This document shows, piece after piece, positions 11,037 to 21,959 of a DNA stretch of 64,000 nt. Source of the stretch: Aedes albopictus (lineage: Eukaryota > Arthropoda > Insecta > Diptera > Culicidae). The notes beneath the pieces are model-generated. The model searched no databases. It was not told the origin of the DNA and saw only the letters and a list, made by a program, of their open reading frames with translations. The position numbers and the translations under genes are program-made. Each line of letters begins with the position of its first letter. Within the stretch, counting starts at the first letter, position 1. The stretch spans positions 19,659,440 through 19,723,439 of the forward strand of contig NC_085138.1 in assembly GCF_035046485.1 (NCBI RefSeq), written 5' to 3'.

Positions 11037-11431
11037 CACTCAGCCAAATAACTTTAAAATTTCCATAAGGCCCAACTTATGAAACGGCCTTTAAATAATT
11101 CATAATGATTCGGATGAATTTCATAAGGTCACTCTATGACGTAAAATCGTCTCACAGCTTGGCTTTTATTCATGTTTAGCAACATGGTATTCTCAAGCGT
11201 CGGTAGCCGTGTGGATAACACACGGGCTCGGTGATCCCGACGTCCATGGATCGAATCCAGCCTGCATCATTTTAAGATTTTTTTGTTATTTTCATAAGTC
11301 TATCTTATGAAATTTGTCATAGCAAGCACGATAAATTTTCATAAGGTATTCTTATGCCATCCATAAGAATTAGTTATAGCAAATTTTCATAAGATATTTC
11401 GATGAATTTCGCTAGATTTTTTCGCTGAGTG
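11037..11431. mobile_element. 395-bp MITE with CACTCAGC ends and TA duplication
   Basis: Left end CACTCAGCCAAA and right end TTTCGCTGAGTG are inverted, with TA at 11035-11036 and 11432-11433. The body repeats CATAAG/CTTATG-type short motifs many times on both sides of a central tRNA-like segment. There is no open frame. Confidence 0.78.
11203..11273 (+). ncRNA. tRNA-like sequence inside the MITE
   Basis: An A-box-like TAGCCGTGTGGATAA is followed about 45 bp later by a B-box-like GGATCGAATCC, spaced as in tRNA genes. A cloverleaf acceptor stem is not evident, so this is a tRNA-derived or SINE-like relic and not a working tRNA. It could give the MITE an internal RNA polymerase III promoter. 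Confidence 0.5.
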
Positions 11432-12429
11432 TAAATGTAGCATTTACAATATATGTTATAGTGGAAAACCATAGGATCTGTTGTTGCTCAATCGTTTTAA
11501 ATAGTAGAATTCATTTCAATGTTTTGTGATTATACATTCTGCTGTATTTTCTTATGGCCGAATGAATTCGGTCTTCATTTCGAGTCCCTGAGGTTGCAAT
11601 TATTGTACGTCCACTGTAGATAGATCTTCACCGTGGAAGATCGCGCCGTACCGCCCCGCGTCGAACTTAACCTGCATGTCAGGCTCGTGCATGGAAGAAC
11701 ACAAGAAGAGGTTTCATCTCCTCTTTATCCTCTTCTCGACGGCGACGACGACGAAGGCGTGAGACAAGGGGAAACTTCACGGTTCCTACTACATACTATG
11801 TGTATGCATGATGACGATTAATAGACCCCTCATCAGCTAGCGCTCAGTCAGTGCTAGTGTTAGCTGCTCTATGGTTGTTTAGTTGATTAATTTAACCTGC
11901 CAGTAGGCCATGACACGGCGTTCATCCGCGGTGTGGTGACCCAAGCCGTCACAATGAAAAACATAGGCGGAATTAGGTAGGAGCGGTAACATCTGGGATA
12001 ACAATTGGGTTTTTAAATTAAGAAAAATTCAATGATTTCTTATTTTTAAACAAAAGTGCACTTTTTTCTATGCCGCTATGATTTTTTTCAGATTTTTAGA
12101 ACTTTATTTTGGTACCTAAAATCAATTTCAAAGATATTTTTTGAAATCACCTTTTGACAGCTGGGCAACTGCTTGACAGCTCCGCCCAGTACAAAATGCG
12201 ACGAGGGGTGATTCAACAAATCGCTCCCATACAAATTTCAAATTGATTTTTAAATAGGTTCCCGGGCACCAAAATTGATGAAAATTTGGATTTCGACTCA
12301 GTTTGGCATGCAGATTCAGTATATGGAATTATCTCAACACCACTAAAGACCCAATTGTTTGATTAAACACAGCAGAGAACGAATAAAACGGTATCATACA
12401 CTGCTAATACAGGTTATCATTTTCTGAAA
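11432..12429. other. Intergenic DNA, no gene seen
   Basis: A 62-codon open frame at 11633-11821 has no recognisable motif. A small imperfect inverted repeat (GCTAGCGCT / AGTGCTAG) lies near 11838-11862. Nothing else could be supported. Confidence 0.4.
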
Positions 12430-13240
12430 CACCAACTTTCACGCATCGACAGGCTCACTCACTCACTAATTCACTAATTTACTAACTCATTCGCTCGCTC
12501 ACTTTTTCACTCCTTCATGCACTTATTATTTATGTACATTACTCACTAATCCGTTAAATCACTCACTAACTCACTGCATCACTCACTACATCCTTCACTT
12601 ACTCATTTACTAACGAACAGGAACTTGCTCCCTTACTAACTCAACAACAGGCTCATTCACTCACTAAGTCACTAACAGGTTCAATCACTCACTTATTAGC
12701 TCTTTATATCGCTCACTGTATTGAATTATAGTTGATTGCGTCATTAATTCACAAACTTACTAGCTCACTCATTTTCTCTCATTTACTCTGTAATTTACTA
12801 TGTCACCCATATATTCACACATGCATTCACTGACAAACTCACTCACATACTAATTATCACAAAATCACTAGCTTACTCACTAAATCATTAGTCCACTCAC
12901 TCATTAACTCATTTATTCACTACTCTACCAACTAACTCACAAAATAAATAACTTACATTTCAACTTACAAAATCTCACACTCACTGTGTCACTTACTCAT
13001 ATACTGGCTCACTTATTTCTTCCCACACACGTACTAATTTATTTATTTATTTACTACTAAATCAATTACTTATTCACTCGCCTACTAACTTATTACGTCC
13101 CTAATTTATCAACTGACTCACTCATTCACTAACTCACAAACTCACTATTTCATACTCACTTTTTCACTAATTTGGTCATTAACTCACCCAGTAACTCTAT
13201 TAATTACTAGCTCACGCTAATCCTCTCGTCAATTGACTAA
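12430..13240 (+). repeat. Degenerate ACTC/TCAC tetranucleotide-like block
   Basis: Words such as CACTCACTAACTCACT, ATTCACTAA and TTACTCAC dominate, with irregular spacing. Part of the block (about 12590-12950) is paralogous to 15790-16170: both contain AACAGG(T/C)TCAATCAC, CTTTA(T/C)ATCGCTCACTG and ACACATGCA(T/C)TCACT in the same order. Confidence 0.8.
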
Positions 13241-13406
13241 GGGTTCATTCAAATATTACGTAACGCAAAATTTGACAATTTTAGACCCCCTCCCTCCCCC
13301 ATGTAACAACTTTTGTATGGGAAATTTTAACATTTTGTATGAAGCGTAACACTGCACTAGACCCCCTCCCTCCCCCATTAGCGTTACGTAATATTTGAAC
13401 GAACCC
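13241..13406. mobile_element. 166-bp MITE, TAA duplication
   Basis: The ends GGGTTCATTCAAATATTACG and the reverse complement of the right end match over about 26 bp. TAA flanks both sides (13238-13240, 13407-13409). Both arms carry the C-rich tract ACCCCCTCCCTCCCCCAT. A three-base TAA or TTA duplication suggests a PIF/Harbinger-like mobiliser, but that is inference. Confidence 0.85.
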
Positions 13407-13409
13407 TAA

Positions 13410-14050
13410 CCTACTTACTCATTTATCAACTCATTCGCTCACCTGGTTCCTACTTATCCGAATTACTAAGAATGTGTTAAAGTGTGCACAGTTGCAGCTT
13501 TCAATTATGACCTGACCATAAAATTTTCTCGCATGCAAAAGGCTTTTTACAAGATTTTCCAACTATTTCACCGAACAAACAAGCCCAAATTCTGTATGAA
13601 CAAGCGACAGTTCATTTCGGTTTAAGTCTTCATCGAAATGTCTTAATGCCTATTTTTGGATTTTTTTTTAGGAATGTTGAATTTTTGGTTACCGTCTTCC
13701 CTTGTTGGTTTGACCATATCTAATCTGAACACTTTTTAATTTGAGCCCCGCTAATGTGCATATTATTCAAACTAAAAATGAACAGAGTGAAACGGAACGC
13801 AGAATCAAAACAAAACAGCAAATAAGGTTACCATCAGTGTGTTTTTCGATGCCCACAGGGTTACTAGAGGATCAAATTAAAAATGAGTAGACGGTATAAT
13901 CTTTCGTGGGAAAGACGCCGTGAGTTGGCATGTGAGTGAATTGATTCTTACTTATCAATTAATTCAATCAATTGAACCTAACAAAGAAGATTTACATTCC
14001 TGAAAATTGCCCAAAGAAAAAAGAAGGGACGAGCTCTTTCGATAAAGCCC
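13410..14050. other. Mostly unique DNA between ACTC blocks
   Basis: After a short ACTC remnant (13410-13450) the sequence becomes non-repetitive. No open frame, RNA gene or inverted ends were supported. Confidence 0.4.
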
Positions 14051-14640
14051 AGTTTGTTAGAGCGCTAGATGAATGAGTTAGTGAGTTAGTGGATGAGATT
14101 TTTTTTTTCAATTACAGTACGGACCCCATTTTGCAACGAACTTTTAGTTCTCATTATCTAGCGGTCATACTTTGACCAATTCTTTTAATATCATCATCAA
14201 GCTACTGCTGAAAAGCAGTACATAGAGGGATAAAAAGTGTGAATATGTACATATTTAGATTTTTGTGGGGAGCAAAAAATGTGTCCCGGAAAGGGCCTGG
14301 CCAAATCGGGTCACTTATGTAGTGAGATGAGTTATTGAGTTGATGAGTTAGTGAATTGGTAAGTTAGTGAGCTGGAAGATGACAGCGTTGAAGAGTGAAT
14401 TGTTGAGTACGTGAATTAATATGTAAGTGAATAAGCCACTGCGTCCAATAAGTTGAACTTTTGTGGCACAATAAGTGTGTTGATGAGTGAATTAATGGAT
14501 GTGTGAGCAGTCGAGTGAGTAAATAGAAAATATAATGGCTTAGTGAGTGAGATTTAGTATGTGAGTTAGTTGATTAGTACGTAAGTAAGTTAATAAACGA
14601 GTGAATTGAAAAATGTGAGAGTGGGTTAGTAAATAAGTTG
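14051..14640 (-). repeat. Inverted-orientation ACTC block (GAGT on + strand)
   Basis: GTGAGTTAGTGAGT-like words show the same degenerate repeat as at 12430 but on the opposite strand. A non-repetitive stretch (14103-14320) divides it. At 14690 the repeat returns to the forward orientation. Confidence 0.75.
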
Positions 14641-14689
14641 GTATCATTCACGCATATTTCTATTTTGTTTCTTTTTATTCGTGAATTTT

Positions 14690-14905
14690 AGCTTATGCTA
14701 ATTCTTCACTCTATTCACATGCTTACTCACTAATACATCATCATTAACTCACTCATTTACTTACTGACACACTAATTTACCCACACAAACACTAACTCTC
14801 GGCTTACTCATCTACTAATTCACTATCTCACTAGCTTTCTCAATCACGCATCAACAGGGTCACTCACTCACTAATTCACTAACTCATTCAATCATCCTCT
14901 TTCTC
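14690..14905 (+). repeat. Forward ACTC block
   Basis: Contains CACTCACTCACTAATTCACT, also found at about 12450, including the preceding CGCATC(G/A)ACAGG. This segment is therefore a paralogous copy of the start of the first block. Confidence 0.7.
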
Positions 14906-14935
14906 ATTCCATCGATCATCACGATCAACGATCAA

Positions 14936-15109
14936 ATCTGACTATACATGTCAATGGTTGCTCCTCCGTGATTGATCTGAGCTGGTACCAATTGCACTGA
15001 GATCCAAATGAATAAGGACTGGGACACTCCACTTATTCTCAAAGTGCAATTGAAGCAGCTCATACATGTTTGATCAATAACGGCACCGTTCACGTCCTTA
15101 TAGTCAGAT
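14936..15109. mobile_element. ~174-bp foldback MITE, ATCTGACTATA ends
   Basis: Left end ATCTGACTATA and right end TATAGTCAGAT are inverted. Inner parts (CAATTGCACT, AATAAG, TGATC) also match between arms. The target duplication was not resolved. It lies just upstream of a SINE in the opposite orientation. Confidence 0.55.
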
Positions 15110-15119
15110 GGAAAGGGAA

Positions 15120-15425
15120 AGGAATGTTAGAGTGTGCTGGTGGTTGCTACTAAAGACCTAGAGCACCTCTGCATCCCCACAACTCGCACGGACGTTCGGG
15201 GCGTTATATACACTGTGCTGTGGAATTTGGAAGAAAGGGAAACGAATTTTTGCAATTCGTTTCTGATTCAAGCGATGGCTATAGACATATGAATATACAT
15301 GAGTAGAGAGAGAGAAAGTGGATAGAAAGATACAAACTAGGATGCAAGGGACTGGCCAGGGATTGAACCCATGACCTTCTGTATACGAATCAGAAGCGGT
15401 AGCCACTAGACCACCAAGCCCGTCT
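15120..15425 (-). mobile_element. tRNA-derived SINE, minus strand
   Basis: Read on the minus strand, the element starts with GGGCTTGGTGGTCTAGTGGC, an A box, and has a B box GGGTTCAATCCC about 45 bp later. A ~230-bp unrelated body follows. The head has clear tRNA similarity and an RNA polymerase III promoter layout. I do not name the family. An 82-codon frame over it is coincidental. Confidence 0.75.
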
Positions 15426-15513
15426 CAATCACTCTATTTCTCATTCCTTCGTGTACCAATTATCACTCACTAATCCAGATGAAGATGAAACTGGGCGTGT
15501 TAGTGGAATACCT

Positions 15514-15783
15514 GTAAGTAAAAAGAAAATCGGGTTAGGTACCTAATGATCCTTTTAATTTCACAAAGAATTTGCATCCTTTCATAGATACGTATTTTCA
15601 CCTTAACTGTAATGTCACCTTCAGTGCCTCGTACTTGCTGGTCGACTGGTCGACAAATTAAGTTAAGTACGAGACACTCAGGACGACCTCACAGTTGAGG
15701 TCGAAATACGTATCTGTCAAGCGACGCAAATTCTTAATGGAATCAAAAGGAACAGTACTTAACCCGATTTTCTTTTTACTTAC
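15514..15783. mobile_element. 270-bp foldback MITE
   Basis: The arms start GTAAGTAAAAAGAAAATCGG and match imperfectly for over 100 bp to a self-complementary centre around GTCGACTGGTCGAC. The whole element can form one long hairpin. There is no coding capacity. Confidence 0.8.
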
Positions 15784-16180
15784 TAATCCTTTAAACCACT
15801 CATCATATCATTCACTTACTCATTTACTCACTAACATACTCTAACTCACTCACTCACTAACTTACCAATAAGCTCAATCACTCACCACAGATAACACTCA
15901 CTAAGTCATTAACAGGCTCAATCACGCATTTATCAGCCCTTTACATCGCTCACTGACTCACTCACTAAATTACTCACAAATTTACTGGCTCACTCATGTT
16001 CTTACATTCATTCTATAGCTCATATACTCACACATGCACTCACTCACTCACTATTTCCCAAAATCACTAGGTCACTTTCTCAGTCGCTCGCTCACTCTTC
16101 AACTCGTTTATTCACTACTCCACCCACTAACTCACGAAATCACTAACTTTTTGACTCACTAGATTACTAATGCCGTTTTT
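15784..16180 (+). repeat. ACTC block, paralog of 12.59-12.95 kb
   Basis: This block has the same order of landmark words as the first ACTC block, about 3.24 kb away. The insertions between them (MITEs and the SINE) are not shared, so they postdate or lie outside the duplicated part. Confidence 0.75.
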
Positions 16181-16249
16181 CTTTTTGGTCCAGTTCCAAC
16201 CTGGGTTGGAAAAAAAAAATTCAAAGGGGATATCTGGAAACTTTACGCG

Positions 16250-17839
16250 GAATACCGTGATCAGAAAAAAGTGGGAACTAAAAGTTTGAGCAGCTCGTTT
16301 TCAGCCACCTGTGAACCAATTTTTATTTTATACAAAATTTATGTATTTAGGAATGCTCATTTTTCCTCCAAAATAGCGTGAGTAAGGAACTTTTTTTTAA
16401 TTATATTTTTTGTTTGCATGAAAAAAAGTCTGACCAAGGTCGTGACAACTTAATTTTTTTTTTGATCTAGATCTGCTGAAACTGATCTAGATAAGTTTTA
16501 TCTTTCAATACGATGCTCTAGTGATCTCGGTATGCATACTAGAGGGTCGGAGTCTTCGACAAAGTGTTTTGAAATGGTTGGTACTACATTTTAACGTCTT
16601 TGGTTTCGATCTAGATCTGCTGAAACTGATCTAGATAAATTTTATCGTTCGATACGTCGCTTTAGTGTTATCGATATGCATCCCAGAGGGTTGGAGTCTT
16701 CGGCAAAGTGCTTCGGATTGGTTAGTAGTACATTCTTACGTGTTCAGTTTTGATCTAGATCTAGAGCTGCTAACACTGATCTAGATAAGTTTTGTATTTC
16801 AATATGACGCTCTAGTGTTCTTTGTATGCATCCTAGAGGGTTGGAATCTTCGACAAAGTGCTTTGGATTTTTGGTACAACATTTTAACGTCTATGGTATT
16901 GATCTAGATCTGCTGAAACTGATCTAGATAAGTTTTATCTTTCGGTACGACGCTATAATGTTCTCGATATGCATCCCTGATGATTGGAGTCTTTGACAAA
17001 GTGCTTTGAATTGGTTGGTATCAAGAACATTAGAGCGACGTATCGAAAGATAAAACTTATCTAGATCAGTTTCAGCAGATCTAGATCAAAACCGAAGACG
17101 TAAGAATGTAGTACCAACCATCGAAGACTTCAACCATCTCGGATGCATATTGTGAACACTAGAACGCCATATAGACAGATAAAACTTTCAGTAGATCTAG
17201 ATCAAAACCAAAGACGTTTAAAATGTACCATCCAATTCAAAACATTTTGTCGAAGACTCCAACCCTCTAGGATGCATACCGAGATCACTAGAGCGTCGTA
17301 CTGAAAGATAAAACTAATCTAGATCAGTTTCAGCAGATCTAGATTAAAACCTAAGACGTTAAAATGTAGTACCAACCAATTCAAAACACTTTTTCGAAGA
17401 CTCCAACCCTCTAGTAGGCATACCGTGATCACTAGAGCGTCGTATTGAAAGATAAAACTAATCTAGATCAGTTTCAGCAGATCTAGGACAAAACCAAAGA
17501 CATTAAAATGTAGCACCAATCGATCTAGATAACTTTGTCGAAGACCCTAACCCTCTAGGATGCTTGGCAAGAGCACTGAAGCGCTTGTTCGTCGAGAGCC
17601 GCAATTGATCGTTGCTAGGGATGTTCAAGATAGTTTCGAACATTTTGTATTACCTCTACAATATGCCTTATTAGCAGAAATCACGTTTTGCAGTCAATTC
17701 AAGTTGTCACGACCTTGGTCAGACTTAAATTTTTCATGCAAACAAAAAATATCAAAGAAAATTGAATCGGTTCACAGGAGGCCGAGAACGAGCTGCTCAG
17801 ACTTTTAGTTCCCACTTTTTTTTTCTGATCACGGTATTC
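16250..17839. mobile_element. 1.59-kb long inverted repeat with tandem repeats in both arms
   Basis: The outer ends share GAATACCGTGATCAG, then AGTGGGAACTAAAAGT and CGAGCTGCTCA-type matches in inverted orientation. The left arm holds four ~145-bp units starting GATCTAGATCTGCTGAAAC at 16463, 16608, 16752 and 16901. The right arm holds four inverted units, with B-like ends near 17087, 17203, 17345 and 17489. The centre is near 17020-17040. It looks like a foldback-type element; no open frame is convincing. Confidence 0.8.
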
Positions 17840-17889
17840 TGAGTGTTAAAGACATGATACGTAGAATCTACGTATTGTATTGTATTTCT

Positions 17890-18180
17890 GGACAAATCCC
17901 AGGGATCCTAAGAGGAATTTCTGAAGGAATCCCTACGAAAATCCCAAAATTTATTACTAGATTAATCCAGGGGAAATTGTAAAAGGAACACCTACAGAAA
18001 TCTCTGGAAACATCCCTAGAGGAGTTCCTGTAGTAATTTTTAGGACAATATCTGAAAGTCTCGGAAAAATTCCTGCAGAAATACCAGCAGACATTCTTGA
18101 AAGAATCGATCCAGAAATTGTTGCTGTTATTTCTGACATATGTACAACTAAATCAGCACAAATTCTTCTAATCCCAGCCA
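17890..18180 (+). repeat. Degenerate ~15-bp minisatellite
   Basis: The same GGAATTTCTGAAGGAATCC-like units as at the start of the window, immediately after the long inverted repeat. Confidence 0.65.
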
Positions 18181-18195
18181 AACACGTTTAGCATT

Positions 18196-18361
18196 GGGGC
18201 TGTTCATAAACCACGTAGACCAAATTTTGGCCAACTCAGAAACCCCCTCCCCCCACGTAGACTTTTGTCTATACAAAAAAAAAATTGAAATTTGTATGAA
18301 ACGTAGACTTTGGCCAGACCCCCCTCCCCCCAAAATGTCTACGTGGTTTATGAACGGCTCC
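18196..18361. mobile_element. 166-bp MITE, ATT duplication
   Basis: The ends share TTCATAAACCACGTAGAC in inverted orientation, with ATT at 18193-18195 and 18362-18364. Both arms contain C-rich ACCCCCCTCCCCCC tracts and TTTGTATGAAACGTAGAC. The length and layout equal those of the 13241-13406 element, though the terminal sequences differ. Confidence 0.82.
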
Positions 18362-18444
18362 ATTGGACAATCACGTTTTTGTGACGATGCACAGTGGTTC
18401 CGCCATAGGTCATTAATCCAAAAATTTGACCTCAATGAAACTGT

Positions 18445-18530
18445 GATATCAGTAACAAATTTTGAAAACGACGTATAATCAATGCTACACCATTGATTAT
18501 ACGTCGTTTTCAAAATTTGTTACTGATATC
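18445..18530. repeat. Perfect 40-bp-arm hairpin, 6-nt loop
   Basis: The arm starting GATATCAGTAACAAATTTTG (18445-18484) is repeated exactly in reverse complement at 18491-18530, with loop CTACAC. There is no mismatch over 40 pairs. If transcribed it would give a miRNA- or siRNA-like stem. It could equally be the remains of a very short foldback element. Confidence 0.85.
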
Positions 18531-18539
18531 ATTGTGGTA

Positions 18540-20270
18540 ACATCAAGATTAATGCTTTAATAACTAGGATCAGTCTTTATAAATTGTATGCCGATACTTT
18601 TCCGCAGAGTTCATGAAAGTGGATATTCTTGAGTAGACATTTTATTTGATTTTATTTAATTTCAGTCCTATGCATTCGTCACTCTATTAAAAAGACTTAT
18701 CCGACATGTATTTAGTTGATTGTGTTGGATTCTTACATCGTTGAAATCGATGTTTACCAAAATTAAGATGCCAGTCTTTATTATTTTATTTGAATAAGTG
18801 TGACTGAATTAGATGCATTTTCCACAAAGTACAAAAAATTGAAAATTTTCAACAAGCTGGAAAAAATGTTTCCCCTTCCGACTCCTTCGGAAGTTCTTCT
18901 ATAAAACTTCCATATAATTATAAGCAATGGTTGACTGGCAAATTTAGATGCGACCGTTTGCGACCAGATTGGTAGTAGCCACTTATGTGTCGTACCTTCA
19001 ATATACTCAAAAGCTAACAAATACCTCCCATATTGCTTTGCAGGAATCACTTTTTCCCAACTTTTACAATCTCTATCCATCACATTATGTGTGTTTCCCT
19101 ATTCTTGAGCAGTTTTGACTACCGTGGACCACCTAAACTAATTTAAGTTTATCCAAATGAGCTGGTAACCCAAACTGCAAAATAATGATTTTCGGCTCCG
19201 TAAAACCAAAAACTCGATTGAGCCCATTTTCAATAAACAATATAAAAACGCATTTGGAATGCAAGTATGCATCATAAAACTCGAGAAAATCATATTTATG
19301 ACCGAGCGGTTTCATCATAAAATTCGAGAAAATCATATTTATAACCGCCCTTATATAGGACTGGAACCAGTGTGCGATGTTTTGTTTTTTTCTTTATAAA
19401 ATGTGTTACGTCTGTTTCTCTGTGCTACCAAGTCCGATAAAAATAATCATTAAAATCTTCACAAGTATAATGAACACAATTGTTATAGAAAACCCCTTTA
19501 AGATCCCCTCAGCCACCCATGGTAATAACCTCTCTTGCTTTATAATGCTAATAAGCTCACGATCGGCTGCTCACTGGCTGATTGGGAACTGTCTTGACCT
19601 CCCATGGTTATAGGTATGCATTGCACCATGCATTGCTCAGACACTCGACGACGGATGCACTTTTGACCCCAGCCCCGAACCAAAGGGCTCTTCACTTTCG
19701 CCCTCCGTTCCACACTCAGCACACACATAATCGATCAGATCCGTTCGCACCTTGATCGATTATGGAAATTAAGCTAGAGGTTTTAGACAGCTTAATGACC
19801 GCCTAATACCTAGTTAATGCCTGGTTGATTTGGAATCAACGAATTGATTCGGATGATTAGATGAAAAATTATGCTCGCTTGAATCGTGGGTTCGACTGCG
19901 ACGACTGCGACTGACTGGACTGAATTACCATTGATTATCATATTTGTCTCGGCCTTGAAGGTGCGGCGGCGGCGGTGGTGACTGGTGGCGTCTGTTATGG
20001 GTCCCACATCAAATTTGGGCACATTGGGTGGGTTCGTTTCGGAAGGATGGTCAAAAGTGAGAAGTAATATTACGAAGAGAACACATCTTTAAACTATCTG
20101 CACTGAAAAGTTCCTTTCTGAAATCATTAATAAAAGAGCAGACCAATTACTGTACTCAACACCGTGATGTCAACCAGGTCCATTGGAATAGTTTTACTTA
20201 AAAATAAGCATATGTATTGTGCTTACGTCTAAAACAAGTTGTTTTTTAAGCGAAATCAATAATATCCTGC
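18540..20270. other. AT-rich intergenic DNA with a 43-bp direct duplication
   Basis: The only structures found are an imperfect direct repeat (CATCATAAAACTCGAGAAAA at 19270 and its near copy at 19313) and a 12-bp-arm hairpin around ATAATCGATCA at 19727-19763. No gene was supported. Confidence 0.5.
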
Positions 20271-20278
20271 AAATTGCA

Positions 20279-21940
20279 ATCCAGCTTTTTACGCTGTGAT
20301 GAGGGGTGATCCATTTTTGACAAATCTTGCCGACAGCCCTTGCAGCATCACAGCAACCGAAAATTTCAGTTCACTGCTCCAGAATTGTCAAAAATTTTCA
20401 CCCTGATTGTTTTCAAAGCTGTTTGAGTAGTTTTCAAGTAGGAACCTTCATTATGATTTAAAACTTCTTTCTTTTTAGGTTCGTGACCATTGTCCATATA
20501 GAAACCTTTGTACCTTTGTACACTATAAACCAGCACCAAACCTGATAGCATTCGGAACGTGATTCGAAACATAACTCATTAGTTCCAAAGGGACTCGCCT
20601 ACGATCAAATTTGGGTTTCAAGGCACATTCATGTAAACCCCTTGAACTGATGAAATTGTTGGCGGATTCCAGGCCATATATGAAAACGGGTTAACATCTC
20701 TGACAAATGAGACTGTCGTTAGGCAATTCTTGATGGATATTGGTCATCACAAACTATCATTTTTTTTTTTGGGTTTTTCTGTGCAGTTTGTGTCTGCCAG
20801 TATAGAATCCGCCCTATCTCGGTTCCATTACTGTTAGAACAACCCATACAGAATTTAGTTTTTGCGTTACGGATCAGAGGCCTAACCTTTTGGGTCAGGA
20901 GGTTCGACGACGAATGCCGGTTAATATAGGTCGTGGCGGCGTGCTGGCGAGGAAGTGAGGGAACAAGGCCACGGGAGTCGACGGAAGCCGTTGCGAGGAA
21001 CTGATTGCGCATTAGCCAATGGTCACTAGCTCGGATGACTACCCAGGGATTTTGGGATCCACGAGTACGACGGGCAGGTACGGGGTACCGCTCCGATGGC
21101 GTGACAGGAGCTACGTGGCCAGTTTGGGATCTGCCACTGAGGTGGGAGAGGCCGAGCCTTGTTACACGTTCTGCGTCGATAACATTTAGGTTCTTATCGG
21201 AGAAATTTTGAACGGATTACACGTCGATGGGACAACTTCTAAAGGTCTCAAAGTTGAGAGCTTTCCAAAAAAATACTTGGACACTTCGTTCGAGAACACA
21301 CTTCGGCGGACCCTTGCTCGCGGTTTCGTCGTTGGTTCCCTACCAAAGTCCACTTTGTCTCTACTGTCAGTTTCCAGCTCCAGTTTTCACCCTTCCCAGC
21401 ACTCAGCTTTGTCGGGTTATGGGTGCTGCGTTTTCCAGTATCCGCACGCCAGATTGTAGCGGTCAGCCACCCATCTGTGCGTTTGGCGCATTAGCTCGTC
21501 AGCCGCCCACCGATTCAATTTGGACGTTGCTAGCTCGACAAAGTATTTGAGCCTATCGTCCCACATCGTAGTCAAAAGAAACACATTGTTACCGTACGGT
21601 AACAAAGGTCATAGGGAGATGTAATCACGGAACTCAATGACTACCACAATTCAAACAGGTTTGCCACTGCAATTTTGAAAGAGAACCCAGTTATATTTAG
21701 TTCCCATTGTCTCAATATTCAACAAATAGTACTTTCTATTCAGCTCCTTAAAGCAAGGAGCATTCAAAGTTTTTTTTTTGTTTTGTTTATTTTAATGGTA
21801 ACAATGGTAACCTCTGGGTGAAAACTGTTGACAATTCGGGAGCAGTGAGCTGAAATTTTCCCCTACTGTGATGCTGCAGGGGCTGTCGGCAAGATCTGTC
21901 AGAAACGAATCACCCCTCATCACAGCGTAAAAAGCTGGAT
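20279..21940. mobile_element. 1.66-kb element with ~130-bp inverted ends
   Basis: The left end ATCCAGCTTTTTACGCTGTG and the right end are inverted copies alignable over roughly 130-140 bp. They share ATGAGGGGTGAT, GATCTTGCCGACAGCCC, GCAGCATCACAG and AAAATTTCAG. The interior has no convincing transposase frame, so it is probably non-autonomous. No clear target duplication was found. Confidence 0.78.
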
Positions 21941-21959
21941 ACATAGATTGCCAACTTAT

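Noticed and set aside
15347..15420. Functional tRNA gene on minus strand
   Set aside because: Same reason: a tRNA-like head of a SINE followed by a ~230-bp body.
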